Part shown: one piece after another, positions 41,649 to 49,678 of the stretch | How the letters are laid out: every line of letters starts with the position of its first letter | Numbering within the stretch: position 1 is the stretch's first letter | Assembly (NCBI GenBank): GCA_029263415.1 | Contig: JAJCXN010000055.1 | Span: 275,872 to 339,871, forward strand | Source of the DNA: Acidobacteriota bacterium | GTDB lineage: Bacteria > Acidobacteriota > Thermoanaerobaculia > Multivoradales > Multivoraceae | Direction of reading: 5' to 3' | Length of the DNA: 64,000 nucleotides | The notes under the pieces: model-generated | The model's database searches: none | Seen by the model: only the letters and a program-made list of their open reading frames with translations | Told to the model about the DNA's origin: nothing | Program-made: the position numbers and the translations under genes

Positions 41649-42071
41649 TTGTTGGAAAGACGAAGTGCTCCTGGAGCACTTCGTGCCGGACTGAAGGCGA
41701 GCGACATCATCGACATCACCACACTGTCTTTCGAGGACTTCTGGACCTGGCTGCAAGGGCATGCCAACTGCATCCTCAGAGTTGCCACGCCTGAATCTGT
41801 GCTCTATGACGACGACGACTTGCACTGGTGGGTCGGCGTCGAGAACGGCTTTCATATCGCCCAGGTGATCCGTGGCAAACGCCTGTGTGGCGAGGTGTTG
41901 ATTGACCCCGAGCGAGTGACCTACGTGCAGTCGATGGGCGAGACCGAGGGCGAATTCGCTTTTGAGCTGATCGCTGAAAGCGAGACAGACCGGGTCGCTG
42001 CATTCCAGTTTTCGATGGCGCACGGGTTTGACGATGACGAAGACCGCGCGCATGGGCCAGCGATTCACTGA
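41649..42071 (+). CDS. conserved hypothetical protein
   Basis: 140 residues from TTG 41649. The coherent part begins at LSFEDFWTWLQGHANCILRV and continues VLYDDDDLHWWVGVENGFHIAQVIRGKRLCGEVLIDPERVTYVQ to an acidic C-terminus. It is a small acidic cytoplasmic protein with no catalytic motif I recognise. The start is weak: no Shine-Dalgarno precedes it, and the perfect palindrome at 41660-41684 falls in its first codons. No other ATG, GTG or TTG is in frame near the conserved part. It lies between the oxidase and VOC genes on the same strand. Confidence 0.6.
   Translation: MLERRSAPGALRAGLKASDIIDITTLSFEDFWTWLQGHANCILRVATPESVLYDDDDLHWWVGVENGFHIAQVIRGKRLCGEVLIDPERVTYVQSMGETEGEFAFELIAESETDRVAAFQFSMAHGFDDDEDRAHGPAIH
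41660..41684. promoter_or_regulatory. perfect 12-bp inverted repeat with 1-nt spacer
   Basis: ACGAAGTGCTCC at 41660-41671 and GGAGCACTTCGT at 41673-41684 are exact reverse complements around one T. The near-continuous dyad resembles a dimeric repressor operator. It could also be the stem of a transcript end for the oxidase gene 35 bp upstream, but no T-run follows and the 1-nt loop is sterically poor for RNA. Confidence 0.6.
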
Positions 42072-42182
42072 CCCAGGCGATAATCGCTCCGGGCGGCGTT
42101 GGTTCAGCGACATTGGTCCGGGCTTGCAGCGCACAATCGTCGGTGGCGGCACGTGCATGCGGAACAGAAGGAGGCAAGTTGA

Positions 42183-42593
42183 TTGAGGCTGTCGCTACTA
42201 AGCCCTTGCATGAAGACTCGCGATCTCGCACGCACGGTGGAGTTCTATACCGAACTCTTAGACTTTCGCGTTGAAACCTTGTGGCCGATCGAGGAACCGA
42301 CCTTCGCGGTGCTCGACCACGGGCCTTCCTCGGACGAGGTGTCGGTGAGCCTGATGTTCTATTCAGAGGACATGGTGGACGGAGAAGGGGAGCCTGCACT
42401 GACCGGGCAACTAACGCTCGACGTCGACGACGTCGTGGCGCTTCACGCTCGATTGAGCGCAGTGGTCGAGGTGCTTTGGGGCCCAGAGGCCTACCACTAT
42501 GGGCGCACCGAGTTCTCGGTGTTGGATCCGAACGGATATCGATTGGTGTTTAGCGCGCCCACCGCTGAAGAGGATCTCGAAGCGGAGGTTTGA
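42183..42593 (+). CDS. VOC (glyoxalase/bleomycin-resistance) family protein
   Basis: 136 residues from TTG 42183, supported by AGGAGG about 8 nt upstream. The paired beta-alpha-beta-beta-beta fold is visible as MKTRDLARTVEFYTELLDFRVETLWPIEEPTFAVLD and TGQLTLDVDDVVALHARL, then EFSVLDPNGYRLVFSAP. The terminal Asp/Tyr/Arg pattern (LDPNGYRL) is typical of VOC metal-binding sites, although the usual His/Glu ligands are not all clear. Function could be lyase, dioxygenase or drug binding; substrate unknown. Confidence 0.85.
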   Translation: MRLSLLSPCMKTRDLARTVEFYTELLDFRVETLWPIEEPTFAVLDHGPSSDEVSVSLMFYSEDMVDGEGEPALTGQLTLDVDDVVALHARLSAVVEVLWGPEAYHYGRTEFSVLDPNGYRLVFSAPTAEEDLEAEV

Positions 42594-42615
42594 GGTCGCG
42601 TCAGGTTCTGGCCTC

Positions 42616-42780
42616 AGGCCATTGCTCCGTATACCAGGTCGCGTGTTTCGCGCCTCATAAGGGTAGTTGCTGTTGGGCAGCAACTGCCGTGGATTTTCGT
42701 AATCAGAGCATTGCTCCGTATACCAGATCGCGTGTTTCGCGCCGCATGTTGTAGGTGCTGCTGGGCAGCAACTGCGCCAA
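42616..42780. repeat. direct duplication of the 3' end of the serine hydrolase gene
   Basis: About 70 bp at 42616-42689 repeats 42705-42780 with an 89-bp offset. The second copy encodes the end of the minus-strand hydrolase (YNMRRETRDLVYGAML and stop). The first copy, just downstream, carries near-identical bases including MRRETRDLVYGAM, but one inserted base breaks the frame at its 5' side. It looks like a local tandem duplication that then decayed. Confidence 0.8.
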
Positions 42781-43944
42781 CTGCACCACGCTGATACCGC
42801 TGCCTCGATCTACCCAAAACGAAGTGCTGGCGGCTCCGCCCCAAGCAAACGGCCCCGCCGGACCCTTCACGCGGCTTTGCTCTGGCGACACGGTCACGGT
42901 GCCGGTGAGCCCGAACCCCTCGCCACGGAAACTCGCCATACTGGGCAGCGAGCTGAGCGGAGCTGCTTTGGATTCTAAGGCCAGGGGCATCTGACCGAGG
43001 TGATTGGTGGTCATGAGCTCAACCGAGGAGGGATTGAGGATGAGCGCGTCCTCGAGCGTGCCGCCCAGTCGGAGCATCTCGGAGAATCGGAGGTAATCGG
43101 TCAGGGTGGAGACCAAGCCTGCGCCGCCGAGCGGAATCTTGGGTGGTACAAGAAACGGCTTGTACTTGCGCTCGATCTCTTGAATGCCATTGACCGTGTG
43201 GCGGTAGCAGGTCGCCAGGCGACTCTGTTTCTCAGGCGGTACGAAGAAGTCGGTGTCGACCATTTTGAGTGGTGCAAGGATCTCTGTGCGCAAGAAGTCA
43301 TCGAAGGGCTGTCCCGAGAGAACTTCGATCAAGCGACCAAGAACGTCCATCGCGATCGAGTACTGCCACCGGGTTCCGGGGTGGGCCACCAACGGCAGAG
43401 CGGCGATCGAACTGCACCACTCGGCCAGTGAGTTTGCGTTGATGTGCCCGGGGATCGCATCGAGTTTGAGCTCTTGGAGTTGGCTGTCGACTGGGCCGCT
43501 CTCAAGGAATCCATAGCTCAGGCCTGCGGTGTGGGTGAGCAGGTGGCGAATTGAAATTGGCCGTTCCGCGGGTGTGAGTGAGCCGTCACTCGAGAGGACC
43601 ACGGGTGCTGCGAACTCAGGCAGGTAGTGTGCGACCGGGTCATCGAGCTGGAAAAGGCCGCGCTCTAGCAGGATCATCGTCGCCACGCCCGTGACCGGCT
43701 TGGTCATCGAAAAGATCCGGTGGATCGTGGTCGGTGTGGTCGGCGCACTATTGGCGAGGATGGCAGGGCCCAGGCACTGTCCGTAGACCAACTGTCCATC
43801 GCGCAGGACGGCTAAGCTGAGCTCGGCGAGTTTGCGCTCGCCGACATAGTCTTGCATCCAAGCATCGATGGCCGCGAGGCCCTCGGCTGAGAAGCCCGCT
43901 TCCTCGGCGGCGATTTCGGGGAAACCGAAGTCTTGTTTCTGCAT
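42703..43944 (-). CDS. class C beta-lactamase-fold serine hydrolase
   Basis: 413 residues, no signal peptide. Nucleophile motif SxxK is IFSMTKPVTGVATMI, the Tyr motif is in RWQYSIAMDVLGRLIEVL, and RHLLTHTAGLSYGF is the typical family segment. The C-terminus has FAWGGAASTSFWVDRGSGISVVQLAQLLPSS in the place of the KTG/HxG strand (WGG). Members act as esterases, D-aminopeptidases or lactonases rather than true beta-lactamases; substrate unknown. The last 70 bp are duplicated downstream. The zinc-ribbon gene lies 21 bp upstream on the same strand. Confidence 0.9.
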   Translation of the reverse strand: MQKQDFGFPEIAAEEAGFSAEGLAAIDAWMQDYVGERKLAELSLAVLRDGQLVYGQCLGPAILANSAPTTPTTIHRIFSMTKPVTGVATMILLERGLFQLDDPVAHYLPEFAAPVVLSSDGSLTPAERPISIRHLLTHTAGLSYGFLESGPVDSQLQELKLDAIPGHINANSLAEWCSSIAALPLVAHPGTRWQYSIAMDVLGRLIEVLSGQPFDDFLRTEILAPLKMVDTDFFVPPEKQSRLATCYRHTVNGIQEIERKYKPFLVPPKIPLGGAGLVSTLTDYLRFSEMLRLGGTLEDALILNPSSVELMTTNHLGQMPLALESKAAPLSSLPSMASFRGEGFGLTGTVTVSPEQSRVKGPAGPFAWGGAASTSFWVDRGSGISVVQLAQLLPSSTYNMRRETRDLVYGAML

Positions 43945-43965
43945 AGCGCTTGGCGTTTCGAGTAG

Positions 43966-44184
43966 CTACGACAGCTTGAGCGTGTCGGCGAACGTCTGTT
44001 GGTCGTTGTCTGTCTTGTGGCCAACCGACTCTCCGCAGACCGCGCAGCGTAGGTCGAACTGATTGCCATTCGGAAGGACCAGGAGAAGGTGCTTGCGCAC
44101 CGGCTGAGACCGCTGGCAGCGCGCGCAAAAGAGTTCGGTGACATCAAGAGAGCCGAACGAATCTGGTGGGTCCTGTTGGTGCAT
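43966..44184 (-). CDS. small putative zinc-ribbon protein
   Basis: 72 residues with two CxxC knuckles: ELFCARCQRSQPVRKHLLLV and FDLRCAVCGESVGHK. The spacing (about 25 residues) fits a single zinc ribbon. No other domain. Likely a nucleic-acid- or protein-binding accessory factor. It sits directly upstream of the serine hydrolase on the same strand and is divergent from the lipoprotein hydrolase at 44245. Confidence 0.7.
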   Translation of the reverse strand: MHQQDPPDSFGSLDVTELFCARCQRSQPVRKHLLLVLPNGNQFDLRCAVCGESVGHKTDNDQQTFADTLKLS

Positions 44185-44244
44185 AAGGTGCGGATTCTAT
44201 GTCGAGGTTCAGCGATATCGTCAGGCCTGTGAATGCGGTAGTTT

Positions 44245-45606
44245 GTGGCGATGAAGAACGCGTGGACTAGCGGTAGATCGATGCAGCGTCGCTGGCTTGG
44301 TGCAGTGCTGCTGGCTGCTTTGGCCGGCTGCCACTCGGACCATTCAGCGGAGCAGCTGACGGAGGAACCGATGGTGAGTGGTGTTGACGACCAGTTTCTC
44401 CGTTCGATACTCGAACCCCTGGCTCTGCGCCACGCTGACATCTTAGGTGCGCCCGAGTTGCACAGGTTACAGATCTTGCTGGCCGTGCCGCAGCATGACG
44501 ACGATGGCACCTGGCGATTAGTGGAGCATGCGTATCGTTCTGATGCGGAGTACTTCTATCCTGCCAGCACAGTCAAGACTGCGGCTGCGATTGCTGCGCT
44601 CGAGCTACTAGCTAAGGCGAGAGAAGACGGTCAGGCGGTCGATCTAGACACTCCACTACGGATCCATGCGCAGTTCGAAGAGACTGGCGCTCGCGAAACT
44701 GACGACAGCAATATCGACGGCGGCGATATCACGGTGGGGCACGAGATCCGGAAGCTGTTCTTGGTGTCCGACAATGAAGCGTTCAACCGTTTGTTTGAGT
44801 TGGTCGGTCGTGACGCGGTCAATGAGTCGATGCACCGGGTTGGTCTCGATTCATTTCACGTGGTTCATCGGCTCGCAGAGCAGCGGACGACCAACGAGAA
44901 CAGACGGTTCCCTCGGTTCGACTTGCTGGGAGCGAGCGGGCAAGTGGTTCATGTGATTGAGGCGAGAGTGCAAGAACTTGCAGGGGCGAATCTGAGGCCG
45001 GGGGAGGTCGCACGTGACTTGAAGGTAGGCCAGGCTCATTTCGAGGGTGGGGTGCGGGTCGAGGGGCCGCTCGATTTCTCAACCAAGAACCGGGTCGATC
45101 TGGCTGATCTCCAACGGCTCAACGTTCATCTGTTCCGTCCCGAGTTGCTGCCATTGGAGACGCCCAGTTCCAGGTTGCCCAGTGCTGGACGGCCCAGGCT
45201 TAGGTTGTCTGCGCTTCAACGCGCTCACCTTCAACGAGCAATGGGAGAGCTGCCGCCCGATTCGCACAACCCGGAGTACGACCCCGCCGAGATCCCCTTC
45301 GCATTTGTCAAGTTCGTCCTGCCGGGTTTGCGTCGCTTAGAGCGGCCCGATCGCTTCACTGTCTATAACAAGGTTGGTCGTGCATACGGCTTCAGCATCG
45401 AGAATGCGTACGTGGTCGATGAGACATCGCTGGTGGACGGCGTGGCCGAACGCAGCTTCTTCTTGAACGCTGTGCTCTACACCAACGCGAACGACACCCT
45501 CAATGACGACGAGTACGAGTACGCCAAGGCGGATGCCTTCTTCGCCGACCTGGGCGAGAGCGTCGCTCGGTTGCTGTGGAACGACCCCTCGCGGAGTGGC
45601 GACTAG
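44245..45606 (+). CDS. class A beta-lactamase-related serine hydrolase lipoprotein
   Basis: 453 residues with a lipoprotein signal (WLGAVLLAALAGC). The class A layout is kept: SxxK in YPASTVKTAAAIAALELL, SDN in FLVSDNEAFNRLFELVG, and a KTG-like KVG in TVYNKVGRAYGF. It is longer than class A beta-lactamases (about 290), with an insertion of roughly 100 residues between the SDN and KVG regions. The KVG variant and size suggest an envelope-anchored transpeptidase or esterase relative rather than a drug-resistance enzyme. GTG 44245 and ATG 44251 are both possible starts; neither has a clear RBS. Confidence 0.82.
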   Translation: MAMKNAWTSGRSMQRRWLGAVLLAALAGCHSDHSAEQLTEEPMVSGVDDQFLRSILEPLALRHADILGAPELHRLQILLAVPQHDDDGTWRLVEHAYRSDAEYFYPASTVKTAAAIAALELLAKAREDGQAVDLDTPLRIHAQFEETGARETDDSNIDGGDITVGHEIRKLFLVSDNEAFNRLFELVGRDAVNESMHRVGLDSFHVVHRLAEQRTTNENRRFPRFDLLGASGQVVHVIEARVQELAGANLRPGEVARDLKVGQAHFEGGVRVEGPLDFSTKNRVDLADLQRLNVHLFRPELLPLETPSSRLPSAGRPRLRLSALQRAHLQRAMGELPPDSHNPEYDPAEIPFAFVKFVLPGLRRLERPDRFTVYNKVGRAYGFSIENAYVVDETSLVDGVAERSFFLNAVLYTNANDTLNDDEYEYAKADAFFADLGESVARLLWNDPSRSGD

Positions 45607-45630
45607 CTCCTACTGAATGTCCGAGCGTGC

Positions 45631-46248
45631 TTAGCTCTCCGCCTTAACTGCGCTGCGTTCACCCATGCGAGCAAGCCAAGCTCCGATGTTCGCAAGCTGC
45701 TCGTCGCGCGGTTGACCCACGGTGGCCCCGAATGCCATGAAGCAGTAGAGCATGATGTCCGCCAAGGTGTAGCGATCGCCGCAGACCCACGGCCCGTCGC
45801 CGAGCTGCGCGTCGAGCCATTCGAGATACTCCTTGGCCTTGCGCTTCAAGCCGTCGGCAGCTTCGGGCAAACAGGTCATGCGGCTCTCGAACAGTTGCAG
45901 GCCTTGCGAGTATCGGAAGCCGTTGGCCATGGTCTCCAGGTAGCCGTGGTCGATGCGCCTGACCCACATCCGGGTTTCACCGCGTTCTTCTGCGGTGTTG
46001 CCGATCAAGACTGGTTCCGGGTGAAGCTCTTCGAGGTACTCGCAGATCGCGGTGATCTCGCTGATCAAGCCGCCGCTTTCCAGTACCAGTGCAGGGAGCT
46101 GGCCTGCCGGGTTGATGGCGAGGTAGTCCGCCTGTCGATTCTCGCCTTGCATTAGATCTACATCCACTCGGTCGACGTCGATCCCCTTCTCTGCGATGAA
46201 CAGTTTGACCACGTGGGGGTTGGGTCCAATGGACTGATGGAGCTTCAT
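45631..46248 (-). CDS. glutathione S-transferase family protein
   Basis: 205 residues from ATG 46248, chosen for the AGGAAGG site 6 nt upstream; the frame otherwise runs on to 46506 without GST-like sequence. N-terminal thioredoxin fold: MKLHQSIGPNPHVVKLFIAEKGID, cis-Pro loop AGQLPALVLESGGLISEITAICEYLEELHP. C-terminal helical domain: YLEWLDAQLGDGPWVCGDRYTLADIMLYCFM with the conserved Asp helix cap. Cytoplasmic conjugation or reduction enzyme; it is distinct from the 860-1453 copy and not a recent duplicate. Confidence 0.92.
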   Translation of the reverse strand: MKLHQSIGPNPHVVKLFIAEKGIDVDRVDVDLMQGENRQADYLAINPAGQLPALVLESGGLISEITAICEYLEELHPEPVLIGNTAEERGETRMWVRRIDHGYLETMANGFRYSQGLQLFESRMTCLPEAADGLKRKAKEYLEWLDAQLGDGPWVCGDRYTLADIMLYCFMAFGATVGQPRDEQLANIGAWLARMGERSAVKAES

Positions 46249-46397
46249 GAGATTCCTTCCTGTTGGGACGGAGATGAGTAGAACCGAAGCGGGGGCCAGG
46301 CGGCAACGCAGCGTAGCAGTCTCGAATAGCGTGGCCCGGTCGGGCGTAAGATGCCGACAGGGTAACTTGAACGCGTCAAGCGGCTGAAGGGCGAGCC

Positions 46398-47360
46398 ATG
46401 GAACACACGTCTGAGCATCGATTGAAGCACCTGGTCCAGTGTCGTTTCTGCTCGCGCCAGTACGACACTGAAGGGATGGCCGTTGGTTCCCGCTTTCACT
46501 GCTCATGCGGCGAGGTGCTGACCACAGAGTCGGTTGCGCCTAGGGATTCCGCAGTCGTCAGGTGCAGTGCTTGTGGCGGTGCGCGTGATGGAGATGAGCC
46601 GAACTGCGGTTTCTGCCAGGCCGACTTCACCGTGCACGAGCGTGACCTAGCGGCAATTTGCCCGGGTTGCGCGACCCGGTTGCCACGCACGGCGAAGTTC
46701 TGTCATGGGTGTGGCGTCACCATCGACTTGTTGGCCTCAAAGCCAGGTGGTCCGTCAGATCGGACCTGTCCGAGCTGTGGCGATGGTGCCCACCTGCGCA
46801 GTCGAAGGCTTGGCGAGATCGGTGCCGCGGTTGCCGCAGGTCAAATGGCAGATCGACAGCTAGGGGCAGTTCTCGAGTGCCCGAGGTGTGCTGGCCTGTG
46901 GGTCGCCGCTCAAGCGTTCCAACAGCTCGAGCGACAGGCGAAGCAGTTGGCGACCATCGACGAGAAGGTGGCTCCCACCGCGCCGGTTCCGCCGCCTCCT
47001 GATGCGATCCAGAAACCGGCGGGCAAGCTCTACCGGCCGTGTGTCACCTGCGGCGAACTGATGCAACGCCGCAACTATGCACGTCGGAGCGGAGTGGTTC
47101 TCGACGTCTGTCGAGATCACGGCATCTGGTTCGATGAAAAGGAGTTGGAGTCGATCCTTGAGTGGATTCGACGGGGCGGCTGGGAGCGAGAGGAGACGCG
47201 GCGCGGACAAGAGCGTCGGGCGGAGAAGCGTCGTGCGTCGCGACCACCGGTGGTGTTGTCGCAAGGGGAAGTGTTCGCTTCCGGGTGGCTCGGAGGCTTC
47301 TGGATGTTCGCGGTTCTGGCCGAGGTTCTTGAAGGATTGTTTGATCTCGGCGATTGGTGA
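46398..47360 (+). CDS. multi-zinc-ribbon protein with TFIIB-type (zf-TFIIB) motifs
   Basis: 320 residues with at least six CxxC-type knuckles: CRFCSRQYD, CSACGGARDGDEPNCGFC, CPGCATRLPRTAKFCHGCG, CPSCGDGAHL, CPRCAGLWV and CVTCGELMQR with CRDHGIWFDEKELE. The last two pairs (CPRCAGLWVAAQAFQQLERQ and CRDHGIWFDEKELESILEWI) match zf-TFIIB domain proteins common in Deltaproteobacteria and Acidobacteria. A charged helix and a short hydrophobic C-terminus (GGFWMFAVLAEVLEGLFDL) follow, perhaps membrane-associating. Function unknown; nucleic-acid or metal-sensing role inferred. Confidence 0.75.
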   Translation: MEHTSEHRLKHLVQCRFCSRQYDTEGMAVGSRFHCSCGEVLTTESVAPRDSAVVRCSACGGARDGDEPNCGFCQADFTVHERDLAAICPGCATRLPRTAKFCHGCGVTIDLLASKPGGPSDRTCPSCGDGAHLRSRRLGEIGAAVAAGQMADRQLGAVLECPRCAGLWVAAQAFQQLERQAKQLATIDEKVAPTAPVPPPPDAIQKPAGKLYRPCVTCGELMQRRNYARRSGVVLDVCRDHGIWFDEKELESILEWIRRGGWEREETRRGQERRAEKRRASRPPVVLSQGEVFASGWLGGFWMFAVLAEVLEGLFDLGDW

Positions 47361-47875
47361 CGGCCGCTGGCAGCACTGTGGAGGATTCTTTCCAGAGGCG
47401 TCTGAGGTACGCTCAGCGAGCACAGGGGTCACAAGACAATTAGAGACAATGCTCGATGAAGAAGGTCGCGAAGCCGGTGGTTTACAGTTTGGTGTCGGCG
47501 TCAATTGGTGCCCATTGCGGTCGCGCACAACGACTGACAGGCTTTCGACGCTGTCGCTTTGTCAGGCTTCGTTACCTTGTCAGGTCTCGAAGGACCCAAC
47601 ATCGGCCCGGCGTTGATGTCCAACGGATCGTTGCCGGGCCTAGGACTTGCGATATGAGCCAACAGAAACCCATCGCGAGAGCTACGACGTAGCCACGGGG
47701 GAATACTCAAGGGTGGCTACGACCTTGAAAGAGCTAACAGCTGCAAAATGAACAACTCGAAGCGATCGCTGAAGCATCCCGTTTGCCGTGCACTCCCGGT
47801 CGGCGGTTTCCATAGTGAATCGTTCGAGATTCCCTTATCTGGAGCCTAACGGGGGCCCACTAGGACAGAACCACA
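47361..47875. other. 515-bp intergenic region upstream of the tandem VWFA genes
   Basis: Expected to hold the promoter of the VWFA pair. A plus-strand frame at 47456-47692 starts MKKVAKPVVYSLVSASIGAH, which looks like a signal-peptide start, but the remainder is Arg-rich and non-coding in character; it may be a gene relic. No terminator or repeat recognised. Confidence 0.4.
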
Positions 47876-49678
47876 ATGATGCTCAACACAACACGGTCAA
47901 CGGTTAGCGCATTTCGAACAGTAGTTCTTTTGGCAATTGCCACGGCTCTCCCCGTGCCGGTCGCAGCGCAGACAGATTTGGTCGAAAGCCTCAACGTGCG
48001 CGTGGTCAATGTCGACGTGGTGGTGACCGATCGCAAGGGCAAGCCGGTCCGTGGTCTTGAGCGCGAAGACTTCCGGGTTCTCGAGGATGGCAAAGAGGTG
48101 AACCTCACTAACTTCTTTTCCTACGATCAGCAAGCGGGCCCTTCGGTGAAGATTCAAGACGGCACCGCTGAAATGGACGATGCGGAGTTGGCGGCTCTGC
48201 CGCGCGAGCCGTTCACGCTCGCGATCTATATCGATGAGCGCAACACGCCGCCTAACCATCGTGAGCGCGTGCTGCTTGACCTAGAGCGCTTCTTGCGCGA
48301 TGAGCAGTTCACCAACGCGGACTTGGTTGTAGCGTCGTATCGTAATCGCTTGCAGATTCATGCTGGACCGACGCGCAATCTCTCCGAGGCGCTAGCTGCC
48401 TTGCGTGAGACCCCGCGCGGTGACTCGCGCAGTATGGAATCAAGGATTCAATGGCGCCAGACGCTGAGTGCCATCGCAAACAGTTTTGAAGCGTGCGAAA
48501 CCGTCGCGTTCTGCAACCCGTGTGTGGACAATTGGGGCGAGCTCATCTCGATCGCGCGGGACCTCGCAGTCAGTGAGGAGACGCGGACCTTCGTTGGCAT
48601 CTCGGGGCTCGCTGACTTGGTCGGCACGCTGTCGGGTCTTGATGGTCGCAAGGCCGTGCTTTATGTCGGTGACGGCTTTCAGCAACGCGGTGGCTTCGAG
48701 GGCATGATGTATGTCGCCGATCTGTGTGAGTCAGAGCGCACCGATTCGCAGCGCGATGCATTCAACATTGCCACTGAATACGACGCAACTCGTCGGATCG
48801 ACCAACTTGCTGCTTATGCCAACGGCAATCGCGTCACCTTCTACATGTTGGACGCCGGTGGTGTGCGGAGTAGCGAGGCTTCAAGTGTGAGTTTCGGGTC
48901 GAGGAAGTATGCGCCGACCAGCGAGAACGATCGGTTGCGCATCGAGAACGCCCAGGCCAGTCACACCATCATTGCGGGTGAAACCGGTGGCCGTGCGATC
49001 CTCAACGCGAACCGCCCTCTAGACGCCTTGGTCGATCTCGCTGAGGAACTATCCGGGGCGTCCTACTCACTCGGTTTCGCTCCGGATCACGATCCGACCG
49101 GCAACGTGCATCTGCTGAAGGTGGAACTGATCGGCAAGGCCGCGAAGGGGCGCAGGATTAGGCACCGTCGCAGCTATCAAGACAAGAAGCTTGAGGCGCG
49201 GCTAGTCGATCGTCTGGTGTCGTCGTTGTATCTGGATAGTGAGAGCAATCCACTCTCAGTGCGCTTGTCGGCGGGAGCGACGGCCAAGATCGAGCGCAAG
49301 GTGCACGATCTACCAGTGCGAGTGCTGGTGCCCGAGGAAGCGTTCCTCTTGGTTCCCGGCCCCAATGGCTATGACCAAGGGCGAGCACGGTTGTGGCTGA
49401 GTGCGATTGGTGAGGACGGCGAACGCAAAGACATCCGGCAGCGCTTCATTGCTCTTGGGCCAGCAGGCGCACAGGCTGAAGACGGTTTCTATCGCTTTGT
49501 GGTGAACATGTCACTGGAAGAAGGGCAGCAAACTGTTGGTGTCGGCATCCGTGATGAAGTCACCCAGTCGGAGTCTCTAGTGCGGTTGGATGTGCAAGTG
49601 CCCAATTTGGGGGTTGGAATCGAGCCCGAAGAAATTCGAGGAAAATCAGGTGAGTTGCTCAAGGAGGATCTTCGATGA
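47876..49678 (+). CDS. secreted VWFA-related acidobacterial-type protein (first of two)
   Basis: 600 residues with a signal peptide (RTVVLLAIATALPVPVAAQ). The N-terminal block NVRVVNVDVVVTDRKGKPVR and then GLEREDFRVLEDGKEVNL is the usual opening of the VWFA-related family (TIGR03436 type) that is abundant in Acidobacteria. The VWA-like region starts LAIYIDERNTPPNHRERVLL, so the DxSxS MIDAS motif is not conserved. A Cys pair (AFCNPCVDNW), GRKAVLYVGDGFQ and a C-terminal beta domain (RFYRFVVNM-like, TVGVGIRDEVTQSESLVRLDV) follow. Probably an extracellular binding protein. Its stop overlaps the next paralog (ATGA). Confidence 0.85.
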   Translation: MMLNTTRSTVSAFRTVVLLAIATALPVPVAAQTDLVESLNVRVVNVDVVVTDRKGKPVRGLEREDFRVLEDGKEVNLTNFFSYDQQAGPSVKIQDGTAEMDDAELAALPREPFTLAIYIDERNTPPNHRERVLLDLERFLRDEQFTNADLVVASYRNRLQIHAGPTRNLSEALAALRETPRGDSRSMESRIQWRQTLSAIANSFEACETVAFCNPCVDNWGELISIARDLAVSEETRTFVGISGLADLVGTLSGLDGRKAVLYVGDGFQQRGGFEGMMYVADLCESERTDSQRDAFNIATEYDATRRIDQLAAYANGNRVTFYMLDAGGVRSSEASSVSFGSRKYAPTSENDRLRIENAQASHTIIAGETGGRAILNANRPLDALVDLAEELSGASYSLGFAPDHDPTGNVHLLKVELIGKAAKGRRIRHRRSYQDKKLEARLVDRLVSSLYLDSESNPLSVRLSAGATAKIERKVHDLPVRVLVPEEAFLLVPGPNGYDQGRARLWLSAIGEDGERKDIRQRFIALGPAGAQAEDGFYRFVVNMSLEEGQQTVGVGIRDEVTQSESLVRLDVQVPNLGVGIEPEEIRGKSGELLKEDLR

